From Pseudomonadota bacterium (GTDB lineage Bacteria > Pseudomonadota > Gammaproteobacteria > Burkholderiales > Casimicrobiaceae): a DNA stretch of 64,000 nucleotides. Below are positions 1 to 9,118 of the stretch, piece by piece. The DNA lies in contig JAFEDF010000252.1 of the NCBI GenBank assembly GCA_018241785.1, positions 1 to 64,000 of the forward strand, in the 5' to 3' direction. Below the pieces are notes generated by a model. It saw nothing but the letters and a program-made list of their open reading frames with translations, was not told the DNA's origin and made no database searches. Each line of letters opens with the position of its first letter. The stretch's first letter is position 1. The translations under genes and the position numbers were made by a program.

Positions 1-4
1 CGAT

Positions 5-293
5 TAGGGAAGCTCCGCGAAACGGGAACGGACCCTGTTTCAGCGATCGGCCGCGCTGGGGAGCGCAGCGCTGGGAAGCGGTGGGGATGCTCCGGCGCGC
101 GAGTTCGACCGCGAAGGCCGGGGGAGCGGGGTACCGTGACGGGCCCAGACACCGGCCGCGTTCCGCAGCCGAACTCGCGCGTCACGGTACCCCGCTCCCC
201 CGGCCTCCGCGGTCGGTGTAGAGCGCGCCGGAGCATCCCCGCCGCTTCCGATCGCTGAAACAGGGTCCGTTCCCATTTCGCGGAGCTTCCCTA
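5..293. repeat. Long palindromic element, copy 1
   Basis: A 289-bp near-palindrome. The outer arms 5-50 and 248-293 are complementary at 45 of 46 positions, starting TAGGGAAGCTC and ending with its complement. Inner arms follow, interrupted by about 25 extra bases on the left (near 51-75), then a central loop of about 40 nt that itself contains a GC-rich hairpin. The right-hand CTA (291-293) is the TAG stop codon of hemY on the minus strand. The left-hand TAG (5-7) may end an unseen plus-strand gene. There is no T-run, so it is not a classical intrinsic terminator. Related copies lie at 56430-56574 and 63105-63403. Confidence 0.93.
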
Positions 294-1478
294 CTCGCCG
301 AGCTCGGCAAGCGCGAGCTGCAGCGCGGCGGCGAGGTGCGGATCGGCCTCGTCGTGGCGGCCGAGCTTCGCCAGCAGCTCACCCAGCGCGACTTGCGCGC
401 GCCAATGGTTGTCGAGCGCGAGGCTCGCCTCGAGGTAGGTCTGCGCCTTGCCCCACAGCTCCTGGCGCTCGCACAGCTTCCCGAGCACGTAGAGGAGCGT
501 CGCATCGCCGTTGTGGCGCGTCAGCCAGCGTTCGGCCGTCTCGAGCTGGCGCGTCGGGTCGGGGCCGCGGCACTGCGCATAGAGCAGCACGAGCCCGGCG
601 TCCCAGTTGCGGTCGAGCGCGCGCACGATCGCTTCGAGAGCATCGCGGTCGGCGTTGACGGCGAGAAACGACTGCGCCGCCGCGCGCGCCACCAGCGGCT
701 GCACGCGGTCGGCCTCGCCGACGCGCGCCCAGCAGGCGCGCAGACCGGCCGGATCGTGGGTGAGGCCTTGCAGCGTCTGCGCGTGTGCTGCGCCGCGGAT
801 CGCCGCGCCTTGCGCCGCATCGTAGACCTTGCGCTTCACGAGCTTGTCGACCAGAGCCGGAACGTCGCCCGTTCTCCCGGCCGCGGTGAGCGCGCGCAGC
901 TCGAGGCGCTGCGCCGCCGTGTGCAAGCCCGCTTCGTTCTTCAGCTCGGCGAGCCGAGCGAGCGCTTCTGTCGGCTGGCCGCGCTCGAGAGCGAGCTCGG
1001 CTTCGAGCATCAGCCGCGGAACCGCGAGCGGGGTCACCTGCGCATCGGGTCGATCGAGCATCGCCTTCGCGCCGTCGAAATCGTGCGTTTCGAGCGCCGC
1101 ACGGGCGCCGATCAGCGCAGGCATCGCAGGAGCACCCGGAATCGCGAGCGCTTCCTCCGCGTATTGCCGCGCCTTGCCGTGCCGGCCTTCGATCAGCGCG
1201 ACGACTGCCGAGTCGATGCGCCCGCGCAGCCGCTCGTCGCGCCGGCGAATGCGCGCCGCACGGACCTCGCCGGGAAGCCGCGCGAGCCTGACCACCGCGC
1301 GCACCGCCGCGTACAGCGCGAGGAACGCGAGCACCGCGAGAACGATGAACGCGTTCTGCGACAGCTCGACCCGGTACGGCGGCGAGACGAGCATCACGTA
1401 ACCGTCACCCACGCGAAACAGCAGCGCAAGCGCGACGGCCGCGGCGCAGAGCAGCAGGAAAGCGACGAGCGCGCGCAC
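291..1478 (-). CDS. hemY: HemY, tetrapyrrole-biosynthesis-associated TPR membrane protein
   Basis: A 395-aa protein matching the proteobacterial HemY family, an inner-membrane protein genetically linked to heme synthesis and not a protoporphyrinogen oxidase. There are two N-terminal transmembrane segments (about residues 1-22 and 42-63) separated by a short periplasmic stretch containing the HemY_N signature, then a basic segment and a long TPR-like helical repeat domain to the C-terminus. It lies 7 bp downstream of hemX, so the two are surely co-transcribed. Its TAG stop codon is the terminal trinucleotide of the long palindrome at 5-293. Exact biochemical function in this family is unsettled. 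Confidence 0.92.
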   Translation of the reverse strand: MRALVAFLLLCAAAVALALLFRVGDGYVMLVSPPYRVELSQNAFIVLAVLAFLALYAAVRAVVRLARLPGEVRAARIRRRDERLRGRIDSAVVALIEGRHGKARQYAEEALAIPGAPAMPALIGARAALETHDFDGAKAMLDRPDAQVTPLAVPRLMLEAELALERGQPTEALARLAELKNEAGLHTAAQRLELRALTAAGRTGDVPALVDKLVKRKVYDAAQGAAIRGAAHAQTLQGLTHDPAGLRACWARVGEADRVQPLVARAAAQSFLAVNADRDALEAIVRALDRNWDAGLVLLYAQCRGPDPTRQLETAERWLTRHNGDATLLYVLGKLCERQELWGKAQTYLEASLALDNHWRAQVALGELLAKLGRHDEADPHLAAALQLALAELGE

Positions 1479-1485
1479 GGCAGGA

Positions 1486-2610
1486 CTACTTCACCCGCGG
1501 CGCCGACGGATCGCCGCCGCGATCGTCGCCGCGCTCGGCCGCCGAGCGCAGTGCGCGCACGGCATCGAGGCTGCCGGCGAGCGTCGGCATCTCGTGCGGC
1601 ATCGTGAACTGCGCCTGCAGCGCGAGCGTCGCGAGCGCCGACTGGACCGGACGCGCCGTGACGTCGAAATACTGCTTCAGCCACGCGATCGCGTCGCGCA
1701 GGTCGGCCTTGAAGCTGCGGTCGTCGTGCGACAGGAGTCCGATGCGCGCCGACAGCAGGCGCAGGCGCAGGTTCTCGCGCAGGAAGAACGCCTGCGACGG
1801 CGTCAGGAGCGGTGCCGCGGGCTGGTTGGTCACCTCGATGCGCACGACGTCGTGCACCTGCGCCCAGAGGCCGGACAGCAGCCGCCGCCACGCCGGCTCG
1901 GCCGCCGGAGCCGGAGGCGGCTGCGGCCCCGCAATGCGCTGATCGCGTGCGAGCGGCAGCGTGTCGACCGTGGCGATGATCTGGTCGAGCCTGATGGCGA
2001 TGCCGGTGACGTCGATATACGGGACCGCCTTCAGCGCGTCGATGTCCTTGGCGAGCGCGCGGCGCAGCGTGCCGAACTGCGGTCGATCGAGCTGCGCGAG
2101 CTTGGCGTCGGCGACCTGCAGCGCGGTGAGCGCCGCCTGGACGTTGCCGGCGAGGCTAAGCTGCTGGCTCGCGAGCACGAGAATCTGCTCGATTTCGGTC
2201 AGCGCGAGCTCGTCTCGCGACGGCGCGAGGTCGCGGTAGAGCGCATCGAGCGACGCCTGCTGCGCCTGGAAAGCCCCGACGCGCGCATCGAGCGCGGCGA
2301 TGTTCGCCTGCGCCGTGCGCAGCTGATTGGCGAGATCGGCTTCGACGCCGTGCATCTGCGACGCGGCGGCGTCGGCGGCGGCGAGCCGCTCGGCCGTCGC
2401 GCGCTGCAACGCGACCGAGGCGCGGTGCGCATCGATCAGGCCCCACGCGCCCGCAGCGATCGCAATCAGCACGACCGTCCACAGGAGACGGTTGCCCGCG
2501 CCGCGCCCGCCGCTTCGCCCCGGCGAATCGACCGCGGGCACCGGCGCGTCCCCCGTGGGAGCTGGCGCCGCGGGGCGATCGCTGTCGGTGCCGGGGGAGC
2601 TTCGCATCAT
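1486..2610 (-). CDS. hemX: HemX, uroporphyrinogen-III C-methyltransferase-like membrane protein
   Basis: A 374-aa protein of the proteobacterial HemX family. It has a Pro/Ala/Gly-rich cytoplasmic N-terminus, one transmembrane helix (about residues 42-62), then a long predicted coiled coil rich in Ala/Leu/Gln (about 65-135) and an alpha-helical periplasmic domain. The family has no methyltransferase motif despite its traditional name. It usually sits in hemCDXY operons, and here hemX-hemY is separated from hemC-hemD by about 2.5 kb of other genes. The ATG at 2610 gives the usual family length. The divergent gene at 2730 leaves a short promoter region between them. Confidence 0.9.
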   Translation of the reverse strand: MMRSSPGTDSDRPAAPAPTGDAPVPAVDSPGRSGGRGAGNRLLWTVVLIAIAAGAWGLIDAHRASVALQRATAERLAAADAAASQMHGVEADLANQLRTAQANIAALDARVGAFQAQQASLDALYRDLAPSRDELALTEIEQILVLASQQLSLAGNVQAALTALQVADAKLAQLDRPQFGTLRRALAKDIDALKAVPYIDVTGIAIRLDQIIATVDTLPLARDQRIAGPQPPPAPAAEPAWRRLLSGLWAQVHDVVRIEVTNQPAAPLLTPSQAFFLRENLRLRLLSARIGLLSHDDRSFKADLRDAIAWLKQYFDVTARPVQSALATLALQAQFTMPHEMPTLAGSLDAVRALRSAAERGDDRGGDPSAPRVK

Positions 2611-2729
2611 TCGCTCGCTCGCGCGATTCTAGCAGTCGCGGGCCTGCGCTCCCGATGACGCGGGCAGCCCCGCGCGCATACAATCGGCGTCGCCCGCGCA
2701 CCGCCGTGCCGACTGCCGCCGATCACTCT

Positions 2730-3251
2730 GTGAACCCGCTTGCCCTCGTCGTGGTGATCGCCGTCGTGGCCGTCGTGGCGGCCGTCGCCTTCCGCGCTGG
2801 GGCTGCGCGCGGGCCGCGCGACGCCCCGCAGGCGCCGCGGCCTTCGGCTCCGCAAGGGCCCGCGCGAGCGGGCGAATCGCCTCTGTCCTCGCAGCTCGCC
2901 GATTTCTCCGCCGAACGCCATCGGCTGTTCGGCGAGCTTGCCGAGGCTCGCGCCGAAACGGCGCGCTATCGCCAGATCATCGTCGATCTCGAGCGCGACG
3001 CGCCGCCGCCGCTGCTCGGCGCGCCGACCGCGCCCGATGATCTCAAGCTCATCGTCGGCGTCGGGCCGGTGCTGGAGCGTATGCTGCAGCAGCTCGGCAT
3101 CTTCACCTACCGCCAGATCGCGCACTGGAGCGAGCGCGACGTCGACGCATTCGAGGCGAGGCTCCCCGAATTTCCCGGCCGCATCCGGCGCGATGCCTGG
3201 GTGACCCAGGCGCGCGCGCTCCACCAGAGCAAGTACGGGGAGCGGCCCTGA
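2730..3251 (+). CDS. Membrane-anchored helix-hairpin-helix protein
   Basis: The most likely start is GTG 2730, giving 173 aa that begin directly with a transmembrane helix (about residues 3-22). The frame is open back to ATG 2655, but that extension is Arg-rich and unconvincing. After a Pro/Ala-rich linker and a short coiled coil comes a C-terminal domain of about 70 residues reading LKLIVGVGPVLERMLQQLGI and onward. This resembles the helix-hairpin-helix module (IxGIGPxxExxLxxxGI, followed by WS and aromatic positions) found in nuclease-like and NADH-dehydrogenase-associated proteins. DNA or protein binding is plausible and not shown. It is followed by an overlapping EamA transporter gene. 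Confidence 0.72.
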   Translation: MNPLALVVVIAVVAVVAAVAFRAGAARGPRDAPQAPRPSAPQGPARAGESPLSSQLADFSAERHRLFGELAEARAETARYRQIIVDLERDAPPPLLGAPTAPDDLKLIVGVGPVLERMLQQLGIFTYRQIAHWSERDVDAFEARLPEFPGRIRRDAWVTQARALHQSKYGERP

Positions 3252-4147
3252 CCCCGCGAACGTTCCTGCTCGTCGTCACGCTGACGCTGCTCTGGGGCTG
3301 CAACTGGCCGGTGATGAAGATCGGCGTCTCGGAGCTCGCGCCCTTGACGTTTCGTGCGCTCACGCTTCCGTTCGCCGGTGCCGCGCTTCTCGGCATCGCA
3401 CTCGCGCAGCGCCAGCCGATCCGCGTGCCGCGCACACTGTGGCGGCCCCTCGCATGGCTCGCGCTGTTCAACATCACCGGCTGGAACGGCTTCGTGCTGT
3501 TCGGGGTGCAGCACCTCCCCGCCGGGCGCAGCGCGATCCTCGGCTACACGATGCCGCTGTGGGCGACGCTCTGCGCGGTCGTCGTGGTCGGCGAGCGCCT
3601 CACCGCGCGCCGCGCGATCGGGCTCGCCCTCGGCATGGCGGGCATGCTGCTCCTGATCGGCGACGAGCTGCACACGCTGCGCGGCGCCGGCTTCGGCGTG
3701 ACGATGATCCTGATCGCCGCATTCAGCTGGGGCCTCGGCACCGCGCTCCTGCGGCGCTGGCCGCTGCCGATGTCGCCGGTGGCGCTGACCGGCTGGATGA
3801 TCGTACTGGGCTGGATCCCGATCGCGCTCCTCGTCCCGGTGTTCGATCCGACGCCGCTTCCCGCCGAACTCGCGCGGCTCACGTGGCGCGGCTGGTTCGC
3901 GCTCGCCTACAACGTCCTGCCGGGGGGACTGCTCGCCAACTGGGCGTGGTTCTCGCTCGCGCGCACGCTGCCGGTCAGCCTGTCGTCGCTCCTGTCGCTG
4001 CCGATCCCGGTCGCCGGCGTATTCGCCGGCATGATCATCCTCGGCGAGCGCCCGGGTCCGAGCGAGTGGGCGGCACTCGCGCTCGTCGTCCTCGCCCTCT
4101 TCATCGTCATGTTCCGGCGTGACGGCGCTGCGCAGCCGACGCGCTGA
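3248..4147 (+). CDS. EamA/DMT-family transporter, probable CTG start
   Basis: A ten-helix drug/metabolite transporter of the EamA family, with two repeats of five helices. The first ATG/GTG codons (GTG 3311, ATG 3314) would delete the conserved first helix. The in-frame region upstream encodes TPRTFLLVVTLTLLWGCNWP, the family hallmark helix ending in WGxNWP. The only start candidate giving that helix is CTG 3248, which overlaps the TGA of the preceding gene (CTGA) and is preceded by GGGGAG at 3237-3242, 5 nt away. The resulting length of 299 aa is normal for the family. Substrate is unknown. The stop abuts the convergent dehydrogenase gene directly. Confidence 0.85.
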   Translation: MTPRTFLLVVTLTLLWGCNWPVMKIGVSELAPLTFRALTLPFAGAALLGIALAQRQPIRVPRTLWRPLAWLALFNITGWNGFVLFGVQHLPAGRSAILGYTMPLWATLCAVVVVGERLTARRAIGLALGMAGMLLLIGDELHTLRGAGFGVTMILIAAFSWGLGTALLRRWPLPMSPVALTGWMIVLGWIPIALLVPVFDPTPLPAELARLTWRGWFALAYNVLPGGLLANWAWFSLARTLPVSLSSLLSLPIPVAGVFAGMIILGERPGPSEWAALALVVLALFIVMFRRDGAAQPTR

Positions 4148-5095
4148 TCAGCCGAGCTCGGCGACGAGGGTCAGCACGCGGCCGCTGTCGAACCAGGCAT
4201 CGAGGTTCGCCTTGCAGAGGTCGGCCATCGCCTTGCGCGTCTCGCGCGTCGCGCTGCCGACGTGAGGCAGCAGCACGACGTTGTCCATCGAAAGGAGCGG
4301 CGGCGGAACACGCGGCTCGTCGGCGTACACGTCGAGCCCGGCAGCCTTGATCGTGCCGTCGGCGAGTGCCCGTACGAGCGCGTCCTCATCAACGATCGAT
4401 CCGCGCGCGATGTTGACGAGCACCCCTTCGGGACCGAGCGCGGCGAGCACCTTCGCGTCGACCAGGTGGCGCGTCGCCGGCCCGCCGGGACACGCGACGA
4501 CGAGCACGTCGGACTCGCGCGCGAGCTCGGCGAGATCGGCGACGTAGCGCCATGGGGTGTCGCGTGGCTTGCGTCCCGTCCACGCGACCTTCATGCCGAT
4601 CGCCTCGACGCGGCGGGCGATCGCGGTGCCGATCCGGCCGAGGCCGAGGATGCCGGCGGTGCGTCCGGCAAGTCGCGTCGTCAGCGGCGGGCTTCCGGCG
4701 AGCCAGCGTCCCTCGCGCACGAAACGGTCGAGCCGAACGAGCTCGCGGACGCTCATCAGGACGAGCGCGAGCCCGAGGTCGGCGACATCGTCGGTCAGCA
4801 CGTCGGGTGTGTGCGTGACGCGGATCCCGCGCCCGCGGCAGTAGTCGACCGGCACGCCGTCGTAGCCGACGCCGAACACCGAGATCAGCTCGAGGGCGGG
4901 CAGGCTGTCGAGGAACGCCGGGGGCGTCACGGTCCACCCTCCCTGCGCGAGGCCGCGAATGCGCGCGGCGGCCGCCATGTCCAGCGCGCCCCCGGCATCG
5001 CCGCCGGCGTGATCGTGACAGCGGTAATTCTCGTGCAGCGCATCGCGAAGAGGCTGCGGCAATGACCCCCTGATCAGGATGTCGACGTCGTGCAT
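4148..5095 (-). CDS. D-isomer-specific 2-hydroxyacid dehydrogenase (GhrB/hydroxypyruvate reductase-like)
   Basis: A 315-aa NAD(P)-dependent reductase of 2-oxoacids such as glyoxylate or hydroxypyruvate. Visible features are the Rossmann motif GLGRIGTAIARR (about residue 150), the catalytic Arg in NIARGSIVDE, the Glu in ADEPRVPP and the His in LLPHVGSAT near the C-terminus. The start is ATG 5095, preceded by GGGAG at about 7-nt spacing. The longer open frame reaching 5272 is an unconvincing Arg-rich extension. Substrate preference cannot be read from the sequence. It lies between the hemC-hemD and hemX-hemY pairs on the same strand. Confidence 0.9.
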   Translation of the reverse strand: MHDVDILIRGSLPQPLRDALHENYRCHDHAGGDAGGALDMAAAARIRGLAQGGWTVTPPAFLDSLPALELISVFGVGYDGVPVDYCRGRGIRVTHTPDVLTDDVADLGLALVLMSVRELVRLDRFVREGRWLAGSPPLTTRLAGRTAGILGLGRIGTAIARRVEAIGMKVAWTGRKPRDTPWRYVADLAELARESDVLVVACPGGPATRHLVDAKVLAALGPEGVLVNIARGSIVDEDALVRALADGTIKAAGLDVYADEPRVPPPLLSMDNVVLLPHVGSATRETRKAMADLCKANLDAWFDSGRVLTLVAELG

Positions 5096-5157
5096 CACGT
5101 GCTCCCTTGGATGGCAATCGAAGCACGAAGCGACAGCATCGTACCTGCAGTCGGTCG

Positions 5158-5985
5158 TCAGGCTGCGGATGCGGCACCGGCGCCCGCACCAGGATGCGTG
5201 CGGAACCATTCGAGAAGCCCGGCGAGAAGGCCGGCATCCCCTCCGGTCGCCTCCACCGCGCGAAGGCCGCACTCGCGCGCACGCTCAGCGATCCGCGGGT
5301 GACCGGCGAAGACCGGGATGCGGGCGAGCATTGCGCGGCCTTCGGCCGGCAGCGCGGCGACGAGGTTGTCGAGGCCCTCGGCCGAGGTGAGGGTGAGCGC
5401 GTTCGCCGCGCCGCTTCGCAGCGCCTCGACGAGCCCCTCGGTGCCCGCCGTCGGAGCGACGCGGCGATAACAGGCGACGTGGTCGACGACGGCGCCGCGT
5501 GCGCGGAGTGCGTTGCCGAGGAACTCGCGCCCGCCCTCGCCGCGGAACACGACCACGCGTTTGCCGGCGAGCTCGGCGAGCTCGGGAAGCTGCAGCAGGC
5601 CCTCGCTGTCGTGCGTGGTCGTGGGTACCCTCGCGCCGAAGATGCCGACGCCGGCGAGCGCCTCGGCGGTTGCCGGGCCGGGAGCGAAGGCAATCAGGCG
5701 GGCCGGCCAGGCACGCGGCGGCGGCGCGCCGTACTCGACCGCGTTGGCCGACACGAACACGGCGATGTCGTAGGAGGCGAGTGCAGCATGAGCGCGCTCG
5801 AGCGGCGCCGTGTCGGGCGGCGGAACGATGACGATGGCCGGCCAGATGAGCGGCGCCGCGCCGAGTGCCGCGATGCGCGTCGCGAATGCGGCCGCCTGCC
5901 GCTGCGGCCGCGTGACGATCACCCCGATGCCCGCGAGCGGCCCCGACGGCGGCTGCAGCGGAGCGAGGGGATTCGAATCGGCCAT
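5158..5985 (-). CDS. hemD: Uroporphyrinogen-III synthase
   Basis: A 275-aa HemD, which cyclises hydroxymethylbilane to uroporphyrinogen III in the cytoplasm with inversion of ring D. The sequence is divergent, as usual for HemD. It shows the two-domain Rossmann-like layout, with VIVTRPQRQ near the N-terminus, FVSANAVEY about one third in, and TLTSAEGLDNL in the second domain. It starts 3 bp after the hemC stop, so hemC-hemD are translationally linked and supply consecutive steps of the pathway. Confidence 0.9.
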   Translation of the reverse strand: MADSNPLAPLQPPSGPLAGIGVIVTRPQRQAAAFATRIAALGAAPLIWPAIVIVPPPDTAPLERAHAALASYDIAVFVSANAVEYGAPPPRAWPARLIAFAPGPATAEALAGVGIFGARVPTTTHDSEGLLQLPELAELAGKRVVVFRGEGGREFLGNALRARGAVVDHVACYRRVAPTAGTEGLVEALRSGAANALTLTSAEGLDNLVAALPAEGRAMLARIPVFAGHPRIAERARECGLRAVEATGGDAGLLAGLLEWFRTHPGAGAGAASAA

Positions 5986-5988
5986 CGA

Positions 5989-6930
5989 TCAGCCGGCCGA
6001 TGCGAACCGCTGCGCGCCCTGGGCCATGAAGCGGCCGGCGAGCGTCTGCCCGAGCGACTCGGCGGCCGCTCTTTGGTCGACCTCGCCGTCGATCTCCCCG
6101 CGCAGCACGTCGCGGCCATCGCGGCTCGCGATGAGGCCGCGCAGCCAGAGCCGCCCTTCCTCCCATTCCGCATACGCGGCAAGCGGCGTGCGGCAACTGC
6201 CGCCGAGCGCGCGCGAGAACGCCCGCTCGGCCGCGGTGGCGAGGGTCGCGGCCACGTCGGCGAGCGGCGCGAGCGCGGCGATCACGTCGTCGCGGTCGGC
6301 GCGGCACTCGAGCGCGAGCGCGCCCTGGCCCGGAGCCGGCAGGCTCGCCGCGGGCTCGAGGAGCGCGCGGATGCGCACGCCGAGGCCGAGGCGCTTCAGC
6401 CCCGCGGCCGCGAGCACGATCGCGTCGTACGCGCCTTCGTCGAGCTTGCGCAGCCGCGTGTGCACGTTGCCGCGCAGCGGAACGACCGAGAACCCCGGGT
6501 GCCTGGCGCGAAGCTGCGCCTCGCGGCGCAGGCTCGACGTGCCGACGACGGCCTCCGCAGGCATCGAGTCGAGGTTCTCGTAGCGGTTGGACACGAGCGC
6601 ATCGCGCGGATCGTCGCGGGCGGTGATCGCGGCGAGCGCGAAGCCCGGCGGGAGATCCATCGGGACGTCCTTCAGCGAATGAACGGCGAGGTCCGCGCGC
6701 CCCTCGTCGAGCGCCGTCTCGAGCTCCTTCACGAACAGTCCCTTGCCGCCGACCGCGGCGAGCGGCCGGTCGACGATGCGGTCACCCTGCGTCGTGATGC
6801 CGACGAGCTCGACGGTGGTGCCGGGATACTGGGCGGTGAGCCGCGCGCGGACGTGCTCGGCCTGCCACAGGGCGAGTGCGGATTCGCGCGTTGCGATGGT
6901 GAGCCGGCGCGGCGCGTTCGGTCCGGTCAT
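5989..6930 (-). CDS. hemC: Hydroxymethylbilane synthase (porphobilinogen deaminase)
   Basis: A 313-aa HemC, which polymerises four porphobilinogens into hydroxymethylbilane. Recognisable blocks are [17 protein letters not shown] at the N-terminus, [11 protein letters not shown], the active-site Asp region [36 protein letters not shown], and the dipyrromethane-cofactor Cys in GGSCRTP. ATG 6930 gives standard length; the frame is open much further upstream but only as an antisense shadow of the next gene. It diverges from the denD-like gene with only 24 bp between starts, so at least one promoter must lie inside the other gene. Confidence 0.96.
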   Translation of the reverse strand: MTGPNAPRRLTIATRESALALWQAEHVRARLTAQYPGTTVELVGITTQGDRIVDRPLAAVGGKGLFVKELETALDEGRADLAVHSLKDVPMDLPPGFALAAITARDDPRDALVSNRYENLDSMPAEAVVGTSSLRREAQLRARHPGFSVVPLRGNVHTRLRKLDEGAYDAIVLAAAGLKRLGLGVRIRALLEPAASLPAPGQGALALECRADRDDVIAALAPLADVAATLATAAERAFSRALGGSCRTPLAAYAEWEEGRLWLRGLIASRDGRDVLRGEIDGEVDQRAAAESLGQTLAGRFMAQGAQRFASAG

Positions 6931-6954
6931 GTCGCGCGAGTATATGATGAGCCC

Positions 6955-7938
6955 GTGCGCATCGTCATCACCGGTGCAAGCGGCTTCCTCGGCGCGCGGC
7001 TCGCGCGCGAGCTCGCCGCACGTGCGGCGCTCGTCGACGCGCAGGGGACCCGGCGTGCCATCCGCGAGATCGTCGGGGTCGACTCGGTCGCGGCGGGGGG
7101 TGACGCGGGTGCCGGGCCGCCGATCACCCGCGTCATCGGCGATCTCGCCGATCCCGCGACGATCGAGCGCGTGCTCGCGCCGGGCGCCGACACGGTGTTC
7201 CACCTCGCCGCGGCCGTGAGCGGCGCCGCCGAAGCCGATTTCGGCCTCGGCATGCGCGTCAACCTCGATGCGACGCGAAGGCTGCTCGACGCCTGCCGCG
7301 CGCTCGCGCGGCCGCCGAAGTTCGTCTTCGCGAGCTCGCTCGCGGTCTTCGGCGGGGCGCTCCCCGACCCGGTGCCCGACGATGCGCCGCTCCGCCCGCA
7401 GACGTCGTACGGCACGCAGAAGGCGATCGGCGAACTCCTCGTCGACGACATGACACGCAAGGGCTACATCGACGGGCGCAGCCTGCGGCTGCCGACGGTG
7501 ACCGTTCGTCCCGGCAGACCGAACCGCGCTGCATCGTCGTTCGCGAGCGGCATCGTTCGCGAGCCCCTGTCCGGCGTCGACGCCGAGTGCCCGGTGACGC
7601 CCGGGACGCGCATGTGGGTGATTTCGCCGCGCGCGGTCATCGACAATTTGATTATCGCGCACGACGCCGCCGGAGCCGCCTTCGGCGACACGCGCGCGGT
7701 CAACGTCCCCGGGCTCTGCGTCGGCGTCGGCGAGATGGTCGACGCGCTGCGCGAGGTCGCCGGCGAAGCCGTCGCCGCGCGGGTGCACTGGCGGCCCGAT
7801 CCGGTGATCGAGCGGATGGTCTCGACCTGGCCCGCCAATTTCGCGCCGGTCAAGGGCCTTGCACTCGGCATGCGCGGCGATTCCGATTTTGCGGCGATCG
7901 TGCGCGCCTACGTGGCCGACGATCTGCCCCGCGGCTGA
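6955..7938 (+). CDS. denD: D-erythronate dehydrogenase-like NAD-dependent epimerase/dehydratase
   Basis: A 327-aa extended SDR. It has the N-terminal NAD-binding motif [12 protein letters not shown], a [12 protein letters not shown] segment, [10 protein letters not shown], and the catalytic Tyr in [10 protein letters not shown] (YxxxK). The stretch [20 protein letters not shown] is characteristic of DenD-type D-erythronate dehydrogenases, which oxidise the C4 acid at C2. No other erythronate-pathway gene (denE-, otnK- or denI-like) is visible nearby, so the physiological role is inferred from family resemblance only. The start is GTG 6955. It converges with dusA. Confidence 0.82.
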   Translation: MRIVITGASGFLGARLARELAARAALVDAQGTRRAIREIVGVDSVAAGGDAGAGPPITRVIGDLADPATIERVLAPGADTVFHLAAAVSGAAEADFGLGMRVNLDATRRLLDACRALARPPKFVFASSLAVFGGALPDPVPDDAPLRPQTSYGTQKAIGELLVDDMTRKGYIDGRSLRLPTVTVRPGRPNRAASSFASGIVREPLSGVDAECPVTPGTRMWVISPRAVIDNLIIAHDAAGAAFGDTRAVNVPGLCVGVGEMVDALREVAGEAVAARVHWRPDPVIERMVSTWPANFAPVKGLALGMRGDSDFAAIVRAYVADDLPRG

Positions 7939-8015
7939 AGATCGCGGCCGGCTGGCGGCATCAGGCCGACGACGCAATCCGACTGGCGACGCAATCCAAC
8001 TGACGGGGAAGCTCG

Positions 8016-9056
8016 TCAGGCGACCGAATCGGTGCGCTCGCGCGCGTCGTCCGCCTCGCCTGCGGTGTGCTCGACCGCACGCAGCGCTTCGTCGATCAGC
8101 GTCGCATCGCCGCCGGCGAGCTTCGCGGCGTCGGACAGGATGCGGCGAAAGTGTCGTCCACCCGGCGTGGCGTGGTAGAGCCCGAGCGCGTGGCGGGTGA
8201 TCGCGCGAAGCGGTGTCCCGCGGCGCGCTTCGCGCCGCGCGTAGTCGGCGAGACTGCGGGCGATCGCGGCGCGCGTGGGTACGGGCGCAGCGTCGCCGAA
8301 GATCCGCCGGTCGGCTTCGGCGAGGAAGTACGGATCGTGGTAGGCGACGCGGCCGAGCATCACGCCGTCAACGACGCCCAGCTCCTTCTCGATTGCATCC
8401 CAGCGCGTGAACCCGCCGTTGATGACGATCGTGAGCTCGGGAAAGTCGCGCTTGAGGCGCGCGACGACCTCGTAGCGAAGCGGCGGAATCTCGCGGTTCT
8501 CCTTCGGCGAGAGGCCCCTCAGCACGGCGTTGCGCGCGTGAACGATGAACACGCCGCAGCCCGCCTCGGCGACGGTGCCGACGAAGTCGCGCACGAAGGC
8601 GTAGCGCTCGTCGTGATCGAGTCCGATCCGATGCTTGACGGTGACCGGCACCGCGACCGCGTCGCGCATCGCCTTCACGCAAGCGGCGACGAGCGCCGGG
8701 TCGGCCATCAGGCACGCGCCGAAGCTTCCGGTCTGCACGCGCTCCGACGGGCAGCCGCAGTTGAGGTTGACCTCGTCGTAACCCCACTGCTCGCCGAGGT
8801 GCGCGGCGCGCGCGAGCTCGGCAGGGTCGCTGCCGCCGAGCTGCAGCGCGACCGGATGCTCGGCGGGGTCGAAATCGAGGTGGCGCGCCACGTCGCCGTG
8901 CATGAGGGCCGGCGCGGTGATCATCTCGGTGTAGAGGCGCACGCGCTTCGACACCTGCCGCAGGAAGTAGCGGCAATGCCGGTCGGTCCAGTCCATCATC
9001 GGCGCGACCGAAAGCGCCCAGCGATTGATGGAGTCCGGGCGCACGGTCACGTGCAA
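8016..9056 (-). CDS. dusA: tRNA-dihydrouridine synthase A
   Basis: A 346-aa flavoenzyme reducing uridines 20/20a in the tRNA D-loop. DusA hallmarks are [16 protein letters not shown] at the N-terminus, [35 protein letters not shown] containing the catalytic Cys, VKHRIGLD, and a C-terminal FMN-binding INGGF motif. The annotated start is TTG 9056. In-frame GTG codons at 9050 and 9044 are equally possible and no strong ribosome-binding site decides between them. Confidence 0.94.
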   Translation of the reverse strand: MHVTVRPDSINRWALSVAPMMDWTDRHCRYFLRQVSKRVRLYTEMITAPALMHGDVARHLDFDPAEHPVALQLGGSDPAELARAAHLGEQWGYDEVNLNCGCPSERVQTGSFGACLMADPALVAACVKAMRDAVAVPVTVKHRIGLDHDERYAFVRDFVGTVAEAGCGVFIVHARNAVLRGLSPKENREIPPLRYEVVARLKRDFPELTIVINGGFTRWDAIEKELGVVDGVMLGRVAYHDPYFLAEADRRIFGDAAPVPTRAAIARSLADYARREARRGTPLRAITRHALGLYHATPGGRHFRRILSDAAKLAGGDATLIDEALRAVEHTAGEADDARERTDSVA

Positions 9057-9118
9057 GCGTTCATCATCGGAGGCGTCACCCGGATTTCCCGGCGTTTAGG
9101 TCAGTGCTGGGTTCGCTC

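Noticed and set aside
1-7. End of an upstream plus-strand gene at TAG 5-7
   Set aside because: Only four bases precede the triplet, so no reading frame can be judged, though the pattern at the other junctions makes it likely.
5-293. Palindrome as a Rho-independent terminator
   Set aside because: No T-run follows either arm. Any termination would have to be by another mechanism.
5107-7938. Very long plus-strand open frame (943 codons) over hemD and hemC
   Set aside because: Its first 600 or so codons are Arg/Glu/Ala-rich antisense shadows of hemD and hemC. Only the part from 6955 is a real gene.
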